From: Gemmatimonadota bacterium
GTDB lineage: Bacteria > Gemmatimonadota > Gemmatimonadetes > Longimicrobiales > Longimicrobiaceae
NCBI GenBank assembly: GCA_019348265.1
Contig: JAHWJV010000128.1
Location: 1 to 8,508 of the forward strand
Reading direction: 5' to 3'
DNA: 8,508 bases
A program made the translations under genes and the position numbers. Shown piece by piece: positions 1 to 6,025 of the stretch. How positions within the stretch are numbered: the first letter of the stretch is position 1; the number at the start of each line of letters is the position of its first letter. Below the pieces are notes generated by a model that did no database searches, was not told the DNA's origin, and saw only the letters and a program-made list of their open reading frames with translations.

Positions 1-543
1 CTCGGCGAGGGTGAATCGGTGCTGTACGTCGCGGATATAACCTACGAGGACAGCGTGCCCCGGCTCGTGAACAAGCGGGAGATCATGCGCGCCAGGAGAC
101 CCGAGTGCACACTCGAAGCTCAGGACTTTCGGCGCGACGACGCGGAGCTGGTCTACACCTGCTACCGGGTGGGCGACAAGGGCGACATCTTCGGAATCGA
201 TCTCGGCACCGGTGTCGTCACGACCTACCGCGCCGTGCCGGAGGAGTACAACGAGGCGGAGGGAATATCGCCTGACGGGAGCTGGATCCTCGTGGAGTCC
301 AGCCGCGAGCAGGGCGGTGCCGACCGGCAGAATTCCCGGTATATTGATATCTGGAAACTGCAGCTCACGGGGAACCGCGGCGAGTTCACGCGCCTCACGC
401 GGTGGGGCGACTACGACGGCTACAAAGCCTCGAACCCGGTCGTCAGCCCTGACGGGAGGTGGATCGCGTTCCAGTCGGCGCGCAGTGTCGATCCCGCAGG
501 CGTCGGATACGGTCTTTTCCTGTACCGCGTTCCCGATCGGTAG
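1..543 (+). CDS. PD40/TolB-like beta-propeller protein, C-terminal part (5' end outside window)
   Basis: The reading frame is open from the first base, so the gene begins upstream; 180 residues are visible before the TAG stop. Two copies of the PD40/WD40-like signature are seen, SPDGSWILVESS and, near the C-terminus, SPDGRWIAFQSAR. Each is preceded by a polar turn (YNEAEGI, KASNPVV) as in TolB-type propeller blades. The protein ends soon after the last blade (GYGLFLYRVPD). PD40 propellers occur in periplasmic TolB, in S9 peptidases and in many stand-alone exported proteins. The missing N-terminus would decide between these, so no specific function is claimed. The next gene also encodes a propeller, 62 bases downstream on the same strand. 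A GTG at 19 is in frame but is internal, not a credible start. Confidence 0.8.
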   Translation, partial: LGEGESVLYVADITYEDSVPRLVNKREIMRARRPECTLEAQDFRRDDAELVYTCYRVGDKGDIFGIDLGTGVVTTYRAVPEEYNEAEGISPDGSWILVESSREQGGADRQNSRYIDIWKLQLTGNRGEFTRLTRWGDYDGYKASNPVVSPDGRWIAFQSARSVDPAGVGYGLFLYRVPDR

Positions 544-605
544 CCGTTTCCGAAGGCAGTCAACCGAGACGCGGCGCGTCCGCTCTCAGAGCCCCATCCA
601 CTTCG

Positions 606-1736
606 ATGACTGATCCGCAAAGTCGGCGAGAGTTCCTCCGCTTGAGCGCGGCGATCGCCGCCGCCGGTGCGAGCGGCCTCGCCGCGACCCCGCTGCGAGC
701 TGCGGCCGCTAACCGCCACCTCCTGTACGTGGCGGTTCCCGGAGTTCGCAACTACGTGGAATGGGGCGGGGTGGGGGTCCTGGTCTTCGACATCGCCGAT
801 GGGCACCGGCTGCTCCGCCGTATCCCGACGATGGCCGTCGCACCTGGAGAGTCCGCGGAGAACGTGAAGGGCGTCTGCGCCAGCGCCGCGACGGGCCGGA
901 TGTACGTGAGCACGCCCAGGCGGGTGGTCTGCCTCGATCTGCTCACGGAGCAGGTAGTCTGGAACCGCACCTACGACGGCGGATGCGACCGCATGTCGAT
1001 GACGCCGGACGGGGCCACGCTCTACCTGCCCTCCTTCGAGGGCCCGCACTGGCACGTGGTGGACGCGCTCACCGGCGACACGGTGACTCGCATCGAGCTC
1101 GGCTCCGGCGCTCACAACACGATCGTCGGCCTCGACGGAAGCAAGGCCTATCTGGCCGGCCTGCGATCGCCGATCCTGTCGATCGCGGACACACGCGCTC
1201 ACCGCGTGATCGGCGGGGTCGGCCCCTTCGGGCACTCCGTCCGTCCCTTCACCGTGAACGGCGCCCAGACCCTTTGCTTCGTGAACGTCAACGAGCTGCT
1301 GGGCTTCGAGGTCGGCGACATCCGCACGGGCAAGGCTTTGCACCGCATCGAAGTGTCCGGATACCAGAAGGGGCTGGTCAAGAGGCACGGCTGCCCGAGC
1401 CACGGTATCGCCCTCACCCCGGACGAGAGCGAGCTCTGGCTGGCTGACGGCGCCAACAGCCGCTTGCACGTGTTCGATGCGACGGTGATGCCGCCGAGGC
1501 AGGTCGCGAGCATCCCCGTGCGCGATCAGCCGGGCTGGATCACCTTCAGCCTCGATGGCCGCCACGCTTATCCCTCCACCGGCGAAGTGATCGACACGCG
1601 CACCCGCCAGATCGTCGCCCGGCTCACGGACGAGACCGGCCGTCCGGTGCAGAGCGAGAAGCTGCTCGAGGTGGTTGCCGAGGGCGGAAAGCCGATTGCC
1701 GCGGGAGACCAGTTCGGGCTCGGAAGGAAGAGATAG
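606..1736 (+). CDS. Tat-exported YVTN-type beta-propeller protein
   Basis: A 376-residue protein starting at the ATG at 606. This start puts a twin-arginine signal at residues 6-13 (SRREFLRL), then an Ala-rich hydrophobic stretch and a probable signal peptidase site near residues 30-35 (LRAAAA). The mature part is made of repeated blades of the YVTN/quinoprotein type: LLYVAVPG (39-46), GRMYVSTP (97-104), MTPDGATLYLPS (132-143), GSKAYLAG (178-185), LTPDESELWLADGAN (270-284) and FSLDGRHAYPSTG (314-326). No catalytic motif is visible. Such propellers often bind or scaffold partners in the periplasm. Tat export implies folding in the cytoplasm before secretion. I see no clear Shine-Dalgarno site. 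An in-frame start at 459 would sit inside the preceding gene and bury the Tat signal, so it was rejected. The substrate or partner is unknown. Confidence 0.85.
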   Translation: MTDPQSRREFLRLSAAIAAAGASGLAATPLRAAAANRHLLYVAVPGVRNYVEWGGVGVLVFDIADGHRLLRRIPTMAVAPGESAENVKGVCASAATGRMYVSTPRRVVCLDLLTEQVVWNRTYDGGCDRMSMTPDGATLYLPSFEGPHWHVVDALTGDTVTRIELGSGAHNTIVGLDGSKAYLAGLRSPILSIADTRAHRVIGGVGPFGHSVRPFTVNGAQTLCFVNVNELLGFEVGDIRTGKALHRIEVSGYQKGLVKRHGCPSHGIALTPDESELWLADGANSRLHVFDATVMPPRQVASIPVRDQPGWITFSLDGRHAYPSTGEVIDTRTRQIVARLTDETGRPVQSEKLLEVVAEGGKPIAAGDQFGLGRKR

Positions 1737-1756
1737 GGAACAGGGAACACGGAACA
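1736..1756 (+). repeat. Tandem 7-mer GGGAACA, three units
   Basis: Three consecutive seven-base units (GGGAACA, GGGAACA, CGGAACA) begin on the last base of the stop codon of the propeller gene. The sequence is A-rich on one strand compared with the surrounding DNA. No function is evident. It may be a short simple repeat or the edge of a dispersed intergenic repeat. Confidence 0.6.
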
Positions 1757-1894
1757 GACCGTCGACCATCATCCGCGGGCGGGGAAAAGCGCTGAAGGGT
1801 GCGCCGCATCCGGCGTGAAAGCTGCACCGCGGCGCGGCGCCGGCAGAACCCCGCCGGAACACTGGCGATCAGCGGGGGGTAGCCCAGCTTGGTG
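1737..1894 (+). other. Intergenic region with GC-rich inverted repeats
   Basis: This 158-base gap separates the propeller gene from the small exported metal-binding candidate. After the 7-mer repeat it contains a hairpin CGCCG-CATC-CGGCG at about 1802-1815, which could be extended by GGTGC pairing with GCACC. A very GC-rich stretch follows around 1829-1860. There is no T-run, so no intrinsic terminator is supported. I could not identify a convincing promoter, although the small gene and receptor downstream probably need one here. Confidence 0.35.
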
Positions 1895-2254
1895 ATGAAC
1901 ACGAACTCGATCTCGCGGAATCTCGCCCGGGTACTGCTCCTGGCCGCGCTCGCACTGCATCTTTGCGGCGCGGCAATCGGACCGTGGGCACACGCCGTAT
2001 CCATCGCGCACGGAGGTCCGGGGGTCGAGGAGTTCCACCCCGGCGAACCTCACGCGGAGTTCGAGGACTCGAGGCACCAGCCGTGCACCTTCTGCCAGAA
2101 CATAAGCCAGCCTTCGCTGGCGCCCCTCTCCATCAGTGCGAGCCAGTCCGGAGTCGTCGCGGTTCCACCGCTCCGGAAGGACGTCCGGGTCCCGTCCGCT
2201 CGTAGCGATCTCCCCCCCAGCGCCCGCGCTCCTCCTGTCCTGACGGTCGGTTGA
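1895..2254 (+). CDS. Small exported His/Cys-rich protein, DUF2946-like, possible metal-binding protein
   Basis: A 119-residue protein from the ATG at 1895. In-frame TTG (1889) and GTG (1892) lie just before it, and a G-run at 1874-1879 is better spaced for the TTG, so the exact start is uncertain. Residues 9-29 form a signal peptide or membrane anchor (LARVLLLAALALHLCGAAIG). The mature part carries spaced histidines (H33, H39, H48, H53, H61) and a CTFC pair (C64, C67). A Pro/Ala-rich tail ends in RAPP plus a few residues. This layout (short anchor, His cluster, CxxC, RxPP tail) resembles DUF2946-type small proteins often found beside metal-related TonB receptors. The family match is from memory and is tentative. 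The ZnuD-like receptor gene starts 82 bases downstream on the same strand, which supports a role in metal binding at the envelope. Confidence 0.65.
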   Translation: MNTNSISRNLARVLLLAALALHLCGAAIGPWAHAVSIAHGGPGVEEFHPGEPHAEFEDSRHQPCTFCQNISQPSLAPLSISASQSGVVAVPPLRKDVRVPSARSDLPPSARAPPVLTVG

Positions 2255-2336
2255 ACGGTACGGGCCGCACGCCCGTCGCCGCGTCGTCGGGCGCATGATC
2301 TCATGTGCCGGGACTATCATCGAACCTGACGGAGTC

Positions 2337-4583
2337 ATGCGGAACAAGTCGAGGATATTTCGCGCCCTGCTGGCGCTCGCCGCGCTCGCCCGTGCTCCGG
2401 ACGCCGCGGCCCAGGGGGGAGCGGCCGGAGCGGTTCACGGCGTCGTGACGAGCTCCGCGGGCGCGCAGCCGGTCGCCGGTGTGAGCGTACGGCTGCTGGA
2501 GCTGGGACGCAGCGAGCTCTCCCATGAAGACGGGAGCTTCCATTTCGAGCGGATCGCCGCCGGCACCTACCGGGTGGTCGCGACCCGGGCGGGATTCGCG
2601 CCCGCAGAGCGTACCGTGGTCGTCGCCGCCGGGGCACCGACGGCCGTGGGGATCACGCTCACACCCTCGGTCGTGGCGATCCCCGGGCTCGTGGTAACCG
2701 GCACGGGGCGGGCGCGGAGCGTCGACGAGATCTACCGCCCGGCCTCAGTCCTCGAGGAGACGGAGCTGATGCGGCGCCTGGGCGGCTCGGTCGCCGCGAC
2801 GCTGGCGAACGAGCCGGGGATCTCGCAGCGCTATAATGGCCCGGCGGCGGCGCAGCCGGTGATTCGCGGACTCGGCGGTGACCGCGTGCTCGTCCTGGAG
2901 GACGGACAGCGAACGGGCGACATCTCGTCGACGTCCGGGGATCACGCCGTGACGGTGGAGGCGCTGACAGCCGAGCGGATCGAGGTCCTCCGCGGGCCGG
3001 CCGGCCTCCTGTACGGGAGCAACGCGCTCGGCGGAGTGATCAATGTCGTGCGCGAGGAGGTCCCCAGGACGATCCCGGAGGGCTTCAGTGGGGTGGCGAC
3101 GGCGCAGGCGGAAACGGTGAACCGCGGCGCGACCGTGGGCGGTTCCTTGCTCGGCGCCGTGGGCTCGGTGGCGCTGCGGGGCGAGCTGAGCGGTCGGACG
3201 GCCGACGACACGCGGACCCCGCTAGGCGCGCTTCCGGAGACGCAGGTACGCGGCTACAACGCCTCGGCGGGCGCGAGCTGGATCGGCGGGAACGGGTTCA
3301 TCGGGGCAGCGGTTCGCGACTACGCGCTCGACTATGGCGTCCCCGGCGCCTTCAACGGTGCGCTCATCCCGGGCGCGCACGAGGAGGGGGTCACCATCGA
3401 CCTGCGCAGGAGCGTCGTTCGCGCGGACGGGGCATGGTTCGCGCCCGTCGGGCCTTTCGGCACCATCGAGTGGGACGCGCAGTACGTGCGCTTCGAGCAG
3501 GACGAGATCGAGCGGAGCGGAAGCGTGGGCACGTCGTTCGGACAGCTCACCGCCTCCAGCAACCTCATGGCGCACCATCGCCATCAGGCGGGGGAGATCC
3601 TCACCGAAGGTACGGTGGGGGTGTGGGGGCTGTGGCAGGATCACCGCGTGGCGGGGTCCGCCGGAAGCGCCCCGGCCCAGCAGCGCTCGCTCGCCGCCTT
3701 CGCCTTCGAAGAGCTCGGTTGGGAGTCCTTCCGTCTGCAGGTGGGCGGGCGCTTCGACTGGACGGGAATCGAGCCCCTGAATCCAAGCTCGCCGGTGCTG
3801 GGCGAGCTGCGCGAGCGGAGCTTCTCCGCGTTCTCCGGCTCGATCGCGAGCCTCTACGAGCCCATGAACGGCGTGGTGCTCGGGGCCAGCCTCTCGCGGG
3901 CGTTCCGGACGCCGTCCATTCCGGAGCTATTCTCCGGCGGCCCCCACCTCGCCGACTACAGCTTCAACATCGGCAATCCGGAGCTGGACCCTGAGTACGG
4001 GCTCGGCGCCGATCTGTTCGCCCGGCTGCGGCTTCCTCGTGTCAGCGCTGAAGGTGCTGTCTACCGGAACGCGATCGAGAACTACATCTACTACGCACGC
4101 ACCGGGCAGCTCGACCCGCGGCTGAATCGGTTCCCCGTATACCAGGCGCGTGGCGACGAGGCCGTGCTCTACGGGGCGGAGGCGCAGCTCGAGTGGGAGC
4201 TGCTCGACCGCGTCGTGCTCGAGACCGGCGGGAGCTATGTGCATGGCAACCGCAGCGGTGCCGACGAGCCGCTCACCGGCATCCCCGCCGGACACGGCTC
4301 GGTGGGCCTTCGCTACGATCCCGGGCGCTACTACGTTTCGCTGGCCTGGGAGGGAACGGCGCGCCAGGATCGGATCGGAGAGTTCGAGACCGTCACTCCC
4401 GGCCACTCGCTCTGGGATGCCGGCGTCGGCCTCCGCTGGAGCGTACGCGGGAATCCGCATACGCTCATTCTCCAGGCCCAGAACCTGACCGACGCCGCCT
4501 GGTACGACCATCTGTCGAGAATCAAGGAAGTCGCGCCGCAGCCCGGCCGGAACGTGCAGCTCGTCTATCGCGCGAGCTTCTGA
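2337..4583 (+). CDS. ZnuD-like TonB-dependent outer-membrane receptor (metal uptake)
   Basis: A 748-residue outer-membrane receptor. The start at 2337 gives a signal peptide ending near AAAQ (residues 23-26); the upstream in-frame ATG at 2295 would add 14 residues before it. Residues 32-108 form a carboxypeptidase-regulatory-like beta-sandwich. A TonB-box-like segment follows (IPGLVVTGTG, 115-124), then the plug (about 130-240) with PVIRGLGGDRVLVLEDG, GDHAVTVEAL and RIEVLRGPAGLLYGSNALGG. The remainder is the 22-strand barrel, with SRAFRTPSIPELFSGGPH, FNIGNPELDPE and a closing QNLTDAAWYDHLSRIKEVAP segment, and the chain ends in phenylalanine. The DHAVTV, GPH and DHLSRIKEVAPQPGRN signatures match ZnuD, the TonB-dependent zinc receptor family. 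The His-rich loop typical of ZnuD is short here, so the metal is not certain. It sits between two small candidate metal-binding exported proteins. Confidence 0.88.
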   Translation: MRNKSRIFRALLALAALARAPDAAAQGGAAGAVHGVVTSSAGAQPVAGVSVRLLELGRSELSHEDGSFHFERIAAGTYRVVATRAGFAPAERTVVVAAGAPTAVGITLTPSVVAIPGLVVTGTGRARSVDEIYRPASVLEETELMRRLGGSVAATLANEPGISQRYNGPAAAQPVIRGLGGDRVLVLEDGQRTGDISSTSGDHAVTVEALTAERIEVLRGPAGLLYGSNALGGVINVVREEVPRTIPEGFSGVATAQAETVNRGATVGGSLLGAVGSVALRGELSGRTADDTRTPLGALPETQVRGYNASAGASWIGGNGFIGAAVRDYALDYGVPGAFNGALIPGAHEEGVTIDLRRSVVRADGAWFAPVGPFGTIEWDAQYVRFEQDEIERSGSVGTSFGQLTASSNLMAHHRHQAGEILTEGTVGVWGLWQDHRVAGSAGSAPAQQRSLAAFAFEELGWESFRLQVGGRFDWTGIEPLNPSSPVLGELRERSFSAFSGSIASLYEPMNGVVLGASLSRAFRTPSIPELFSGGPHLADYSFNIGNPELDPEYGLGADLFARLRLPRVSAEGAVYRNAIENYIYYARTGQLDPRLNRFPVYQARGDEAVLYGAEAQLEWELLDRVVLETGGSYVHGNRSGADEPLTGIPAGHGSVGLRYDPGRYYVSLAWEGTARQDRIGEFETVTPGHSLWDAGVGLRWSVRGNPHTLILQAQNLTDAAWYDHLSRIKEVAPQPGRNVQLVYRASF

Positions 4584-4601
4584 TCCCGATCGCTATCTCT
4601 C

Positions 4602-4632
4602 GCCGGGTCCAGGCCCGGCTGCCGCGACCCGG
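4602..4632 (+). promoter_or_regulatory. Two overlapping, mutually exclusive hairpins between receptor and lipoprotein genes
   Basis: GCCGGG (4602-4607) can pair with CCCGGC (4614-4619). Alternatively CCGGGTC (4603-4609) can pair with GACCCGG (4626-4632), which is followed two bases later by CTTTT. The second fold resembles a weak terminator and the first would prevent it. This could lower or modulate transcription of the lipoprotein gene relative to the receptor. The evidence is base pairing only. Confidence 0.3.
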
Positions 4633-4669
4633 TACTTTTCCGCGCCTGAGGGCGCACACCGTTTCTATC

Positions 4670-4674
4670 AGGAG
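4670..4674 (+). promoter_or_regulatory. Ribosome binding site AGGAG of the lipoprotein gene
   Basis: AGGAG lies 7 bases before the ATG at 4682. It is among the clearest Shine-Dalgarno sites in the window and fixes the start of the lipoprotein gene, suggesting efficient independent translation. Confidence 0.7.
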
Positions 4675-4681
4675 CTGAACA

Positions 4682-5119
4682 ATGTCGCTCAAGATCATGC
4701 ACTCTCGTCTTTCCCGCCTCGCCGTAGCCGTGCTCGCGCTCGGCGTGGCCGCCTGCGACAACCCGGTCGGGGATGAGCACGAAGACCATCCGGTCGGCTT
4801 CGTGGTACTGAACGCCCAGGGACAGGAGGTGGCGCGGTTCAACGGCAGCGCCGTTACCGGTCAGATGAGCGTGGCGCGGAACTCCCCCACGACCTTTACC
4901 GTAGCAGCGATCAGCGAGGATGGTGACCGGATCACCGTTGACGGGACGGTGATCGCCATCCAGGCCACCGTGACCGCCGGATCAGCGACGGCTACGGTGC
5001 AGAACCAGAACCAGGTAGTCCTCATGGGAAATCAGGCGGGGACCGGAGCGGTCGAGATCAAGCTCTTCCACGAGGGCCACGAGGAGTTCAAGCGACCGGT
5101 CGCGCTCGTCGTTTCCTGA
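4682..5119 (+). CDS. Small lipoprotein with paired histidine clusters, candidate metal-binding partner of the receptor
   Basis: A 145-residue protein with a lipoprotein signal: positively charged start, hydrophobic residues 13-24 and lipobox VAAC with the lipidated cysteine at residue 25. Directly after the anchor is the acidic/histidine segment GDEHEDHP (H33, H36). A second one, LFHEGHEEF (H130, H133), lies near the C-terminus. The region between is Thr/Val/Ala-rich and looks like a compact immunoglobulin-like beta-sandwich (VVLNAQGQEVARF, ITVDGTVIAIQATV, GTGAVEIKLF). If the two ends come together, the HxxH-type clusters could form one metal site; this is inference. The gene follows the ZnuD-like receptor by 98 bases on the same strand with its own strong ribosome binding site. 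I do not recognise the family. It may be a surface or periplasmic-face metal-binding lipoprotein. Confidence 0.82.
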   Translation: MSLKIMHSRLSRLAVAVLALGVAACDNPVGDEHEDHPVGFVVLNAQGQEVARFNGSAVTGQMSVARNSPTTFTVAAISEDGDRITVDGTVIAIQATVTAGSATATVQNQNQVVLMGNQAGTGAVEIKLFHEGHEEFKRPVALVVS

Positions 5120-5131
5120 CGAACGACTCGG

Positions 5132-5160
5132 TTGACTCGAGCGCGCCTCGGGCATATACT
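5132..5160 (+). promoter_or_regulatory. Near-consensus housekeeping sigma promoter driving the structured RNA
   Basis: TTGACT (5132-5137) and TATACT (5155-5160) are separated by exactly 17 bases. Each box differs from the sigma-70 consensus by one base. Transcription is expected to begin about 5166-5168, only a few bases before the closing stem of the RNA. It starts right after the lipoprotein stop codon (5119) and is by far the best promoter in the window. Confidence 0.82.
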
Positions 5161-5166
5161 TGCTCG

Positions 5167-5330
5167 TCGCCGGGCGTACCGGGGAGCTTCATTTTTGAGC
5201 CTACATCTTTTGAAGCCGGGGCCGAACTTTGCTGCGGACGTCACGCCCCGCGAGGGGAAGGCCGAGGCGGCGGATAAGCCACCATTCTGTTCGTAACAGG
5301 CTTCAAAAATCCTCCCCGTTACGTCCGCGC
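5167..5330 (+). ncRNA. ssrS: Probable 6S RNA (RNA polymerase-binding regulatory RNA)
   Basis: No gene fits here, but the RNA folds strongly. The outer closing stem GGGCGTACCGGGGAG (5172-5186) pairs with 5312-5326 with one G-U and one mismatch. After a small internal loop, ATTTTTGA (5191-5198) pairs with 5303-5310, and GCCT (5199-5202) with AGGC (5298-5301). A large open bubble follows: 5203-5219 on the left, about 5281-5297 on the right, the latter containing a small hairpin CTGTT-CGT-AACAG. The inner stem TTTGCTGC (5228-5235) pairs with 5267-5274 and is capped by CCCC-GCGA-GGGG (5246-5257), a GNRA tetraloop. Closing stem, central bubble, bubble hairpin and terminal stem at about 160 nt is the 6S RNA architecture, an RNA that mimics an open promoter and binds sigma-70 polymerase. 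It has its own promoter and terminator. The alternative is a cis-acting folE leader. Exact ends are estimates. Confidence 0.62.
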
Positions 5331-5331
5331 T

Positions 5332-5363
5332 GGGCCGGTCTCGTTCGCGAGGCTGGCCCTTTT
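5332..5363 (+). terminator. Strong intrinsic terminator after the structured RNA
   Basis: GGGCCGGTCTCG (5332-5343) pairs over 12 base pairs (two of them G-U) with 5348-5359. The loop is TTCG and TTTT follows (5360-5363). It lies directly after the closing stem of the RNA and 45 bases before folE. It should end the RNA transcript, or act as an attenuator for folE. Confidence 0.85.
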
Positions 5364-5395
5364 GCATGGTACTGTTCGAGTTCAGCCCAGGATGC

Positions 5396-5399
5396 GGAG
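5396..5399 (+). promoter_or_regulatory. Ribosome binding site GGAG deciding the folE start
   Basis: GGAG lies 9 bases before the ATG at 5409. It favours 5409 over the adjacent ATG at 5412 and over any upstream in-frame codon; the latter would run through the terminator hairpin. Confidence 0.65.
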
Positions 5400-5408
5400 A
5401 AAATAGCG

Positions 5409-6011
5409 ATGATGAAAGCAGCGGACGGAGGGGGAGGCGCGGCCGGAGCCTCCTTCGAAGAGCTGATACGCGAGCAGCTGCGGCGACTGGGTGAGGATCC
5501 CTCGCGCGACGGGCTGCTGCGCACGCCCGAGCGCGTCGAGAAGAGCCTGCGCTGGCTCACGCGCGGCCAGGAGGGCACCGTCGAGGACGCGATCGGCGAC
5601 GCGATCTTCGACGAGGACCACCACAACATGGTGATCGTGAAAGACATCGAGATGTACTCGCTCTGCGAGCACCATCTCCTTCCGTTCTTCGGGAAGGTCC
5701 ACATCGCGTACATCCCGAACGGCAAGATCGTAGGCCTGTCGAAGCTCCCCCGCGTCGTCGACGTCTTCGCGCGCCGGCTCCAGGTGCAGGAGCGGTTGAC
5801 CGAGCAGGTCGCAACCGCGCTGATGGACGTCCTCACCCCGCGGGGCGTCGGTGTCATCGTCGAGGCGGCGCACCTCTGCATGATGATGCGCGGCGTCGAG
5901 AAGCAGAATTCCCGAACCATCACGTCGGCGATGAAGGGTGTCTTCCTCGACGATCTTCGCACGCGGGAAGAGTTCCTCCGGCTGTGCACCGTAAACGCAG
6001 TTCCTCGCTAA
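5409..6011 (+). CDS. folE: GTP cyclohydrolase I (FolE type I)
   Basis: Cytoplasmic enzyme that converts GTP to 7,8-dihydroneopterin triphosphate, the first step of folate, pterin and queuosine-precursor synthesis. The 200-residue length fits the family. Residues 15-60 form the N-terminal helices with DGLLRTPERV (34-43). The active site is clear: CEHHLLPFFGKVHIAYIP starting at Cys86 (His88, His89), GLSKLPRVVDVFARRLQVQE (109-128), and HLCMMMRGV with His155 and Cys157. Cys86 and Cys157 correspond to the zinc ligands Cys110 and Cys181 of the E. coli enzyme, with the same 71-residue spacing, so this is the zinc-dependent type IA. A flexible Gly/Ala-rich N-terminus (residues 7-14) precedes the core. 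The QueD/PTPS-family gene follows after 14 bases, giving consecutive pathway steps. No convincing promoter lies between the upstream terminator and this gene, so expression may rely partly on read-through. Confidence 0.97.
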   Translation: MMKAADGGGGAAGASFEELIREQLRRLGEDPSRDGLLRTPERVEKSLRWLTRGQEGTVEDAIGDAIFDEDHHNMVIVKDIEMYSLCEHHLLPFFGKVHIAYIPNGKIVGLSKLPRVVDVFARRLQVQERLTEQVATALMDVLTPRGVGVIVEAAHLCMMMRGVEKQNSRTITSAMKGVFLDDLRTREEFLRLCTVNAVPR

Positions 6012-6025
6012 CCCACAACGGACCC

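Noticed and set aside
420..1862. 480-codon open frame on the minus strand
   Set aside because: It lies opposite the Tat propeller gene, which has clear signal and blade motifs. The minus-strand product is His/Arg/Ala-rich with no recognisable domain, typical of a shadow in GC-rich DNA.
1737..1894. Cobalamin or other known riboswitch before the His/Cys protein
   Set aside because: Some hairpins and short look-alike words are present, but I could not find a B12 box or an ordered set of conserved elements.
2269..2295. Inverted repeat CGCCCG/CGGGCG before the receptor gene
   Set aside because: It is short with a 12-base loop, no T-run and no operator-like symmetry; expected by chance at this GC content.
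5105..5130. Hairpin GTCGTT/AACGAC overlapping the lipoprotein stop codon
   Set aside because: It has only 6 perfect base pairs and no T-run, and overlaps coding sequence; not enough to call a terminator.
5167..5330. Known preQ1, tetrahydrofolate, Moco, SRP or tmRNA elements
   Set aside because: The location before folE and queD makes preQ1 or THF riboswitches tempting, but their conserved core sequences are not visible. The GGAA-type SRP domain and tmRNA ends are also absent. The bubble-and-stem layout fits 6S RNA better.
5229..5408. Longer N-terminus for FolE from an in-frame start at 5229
   Set aside because: It would translate through the structured RNA and the strong terminator, add 60 basic low-complexity residues and ignore the GGAG at 5396-5399.
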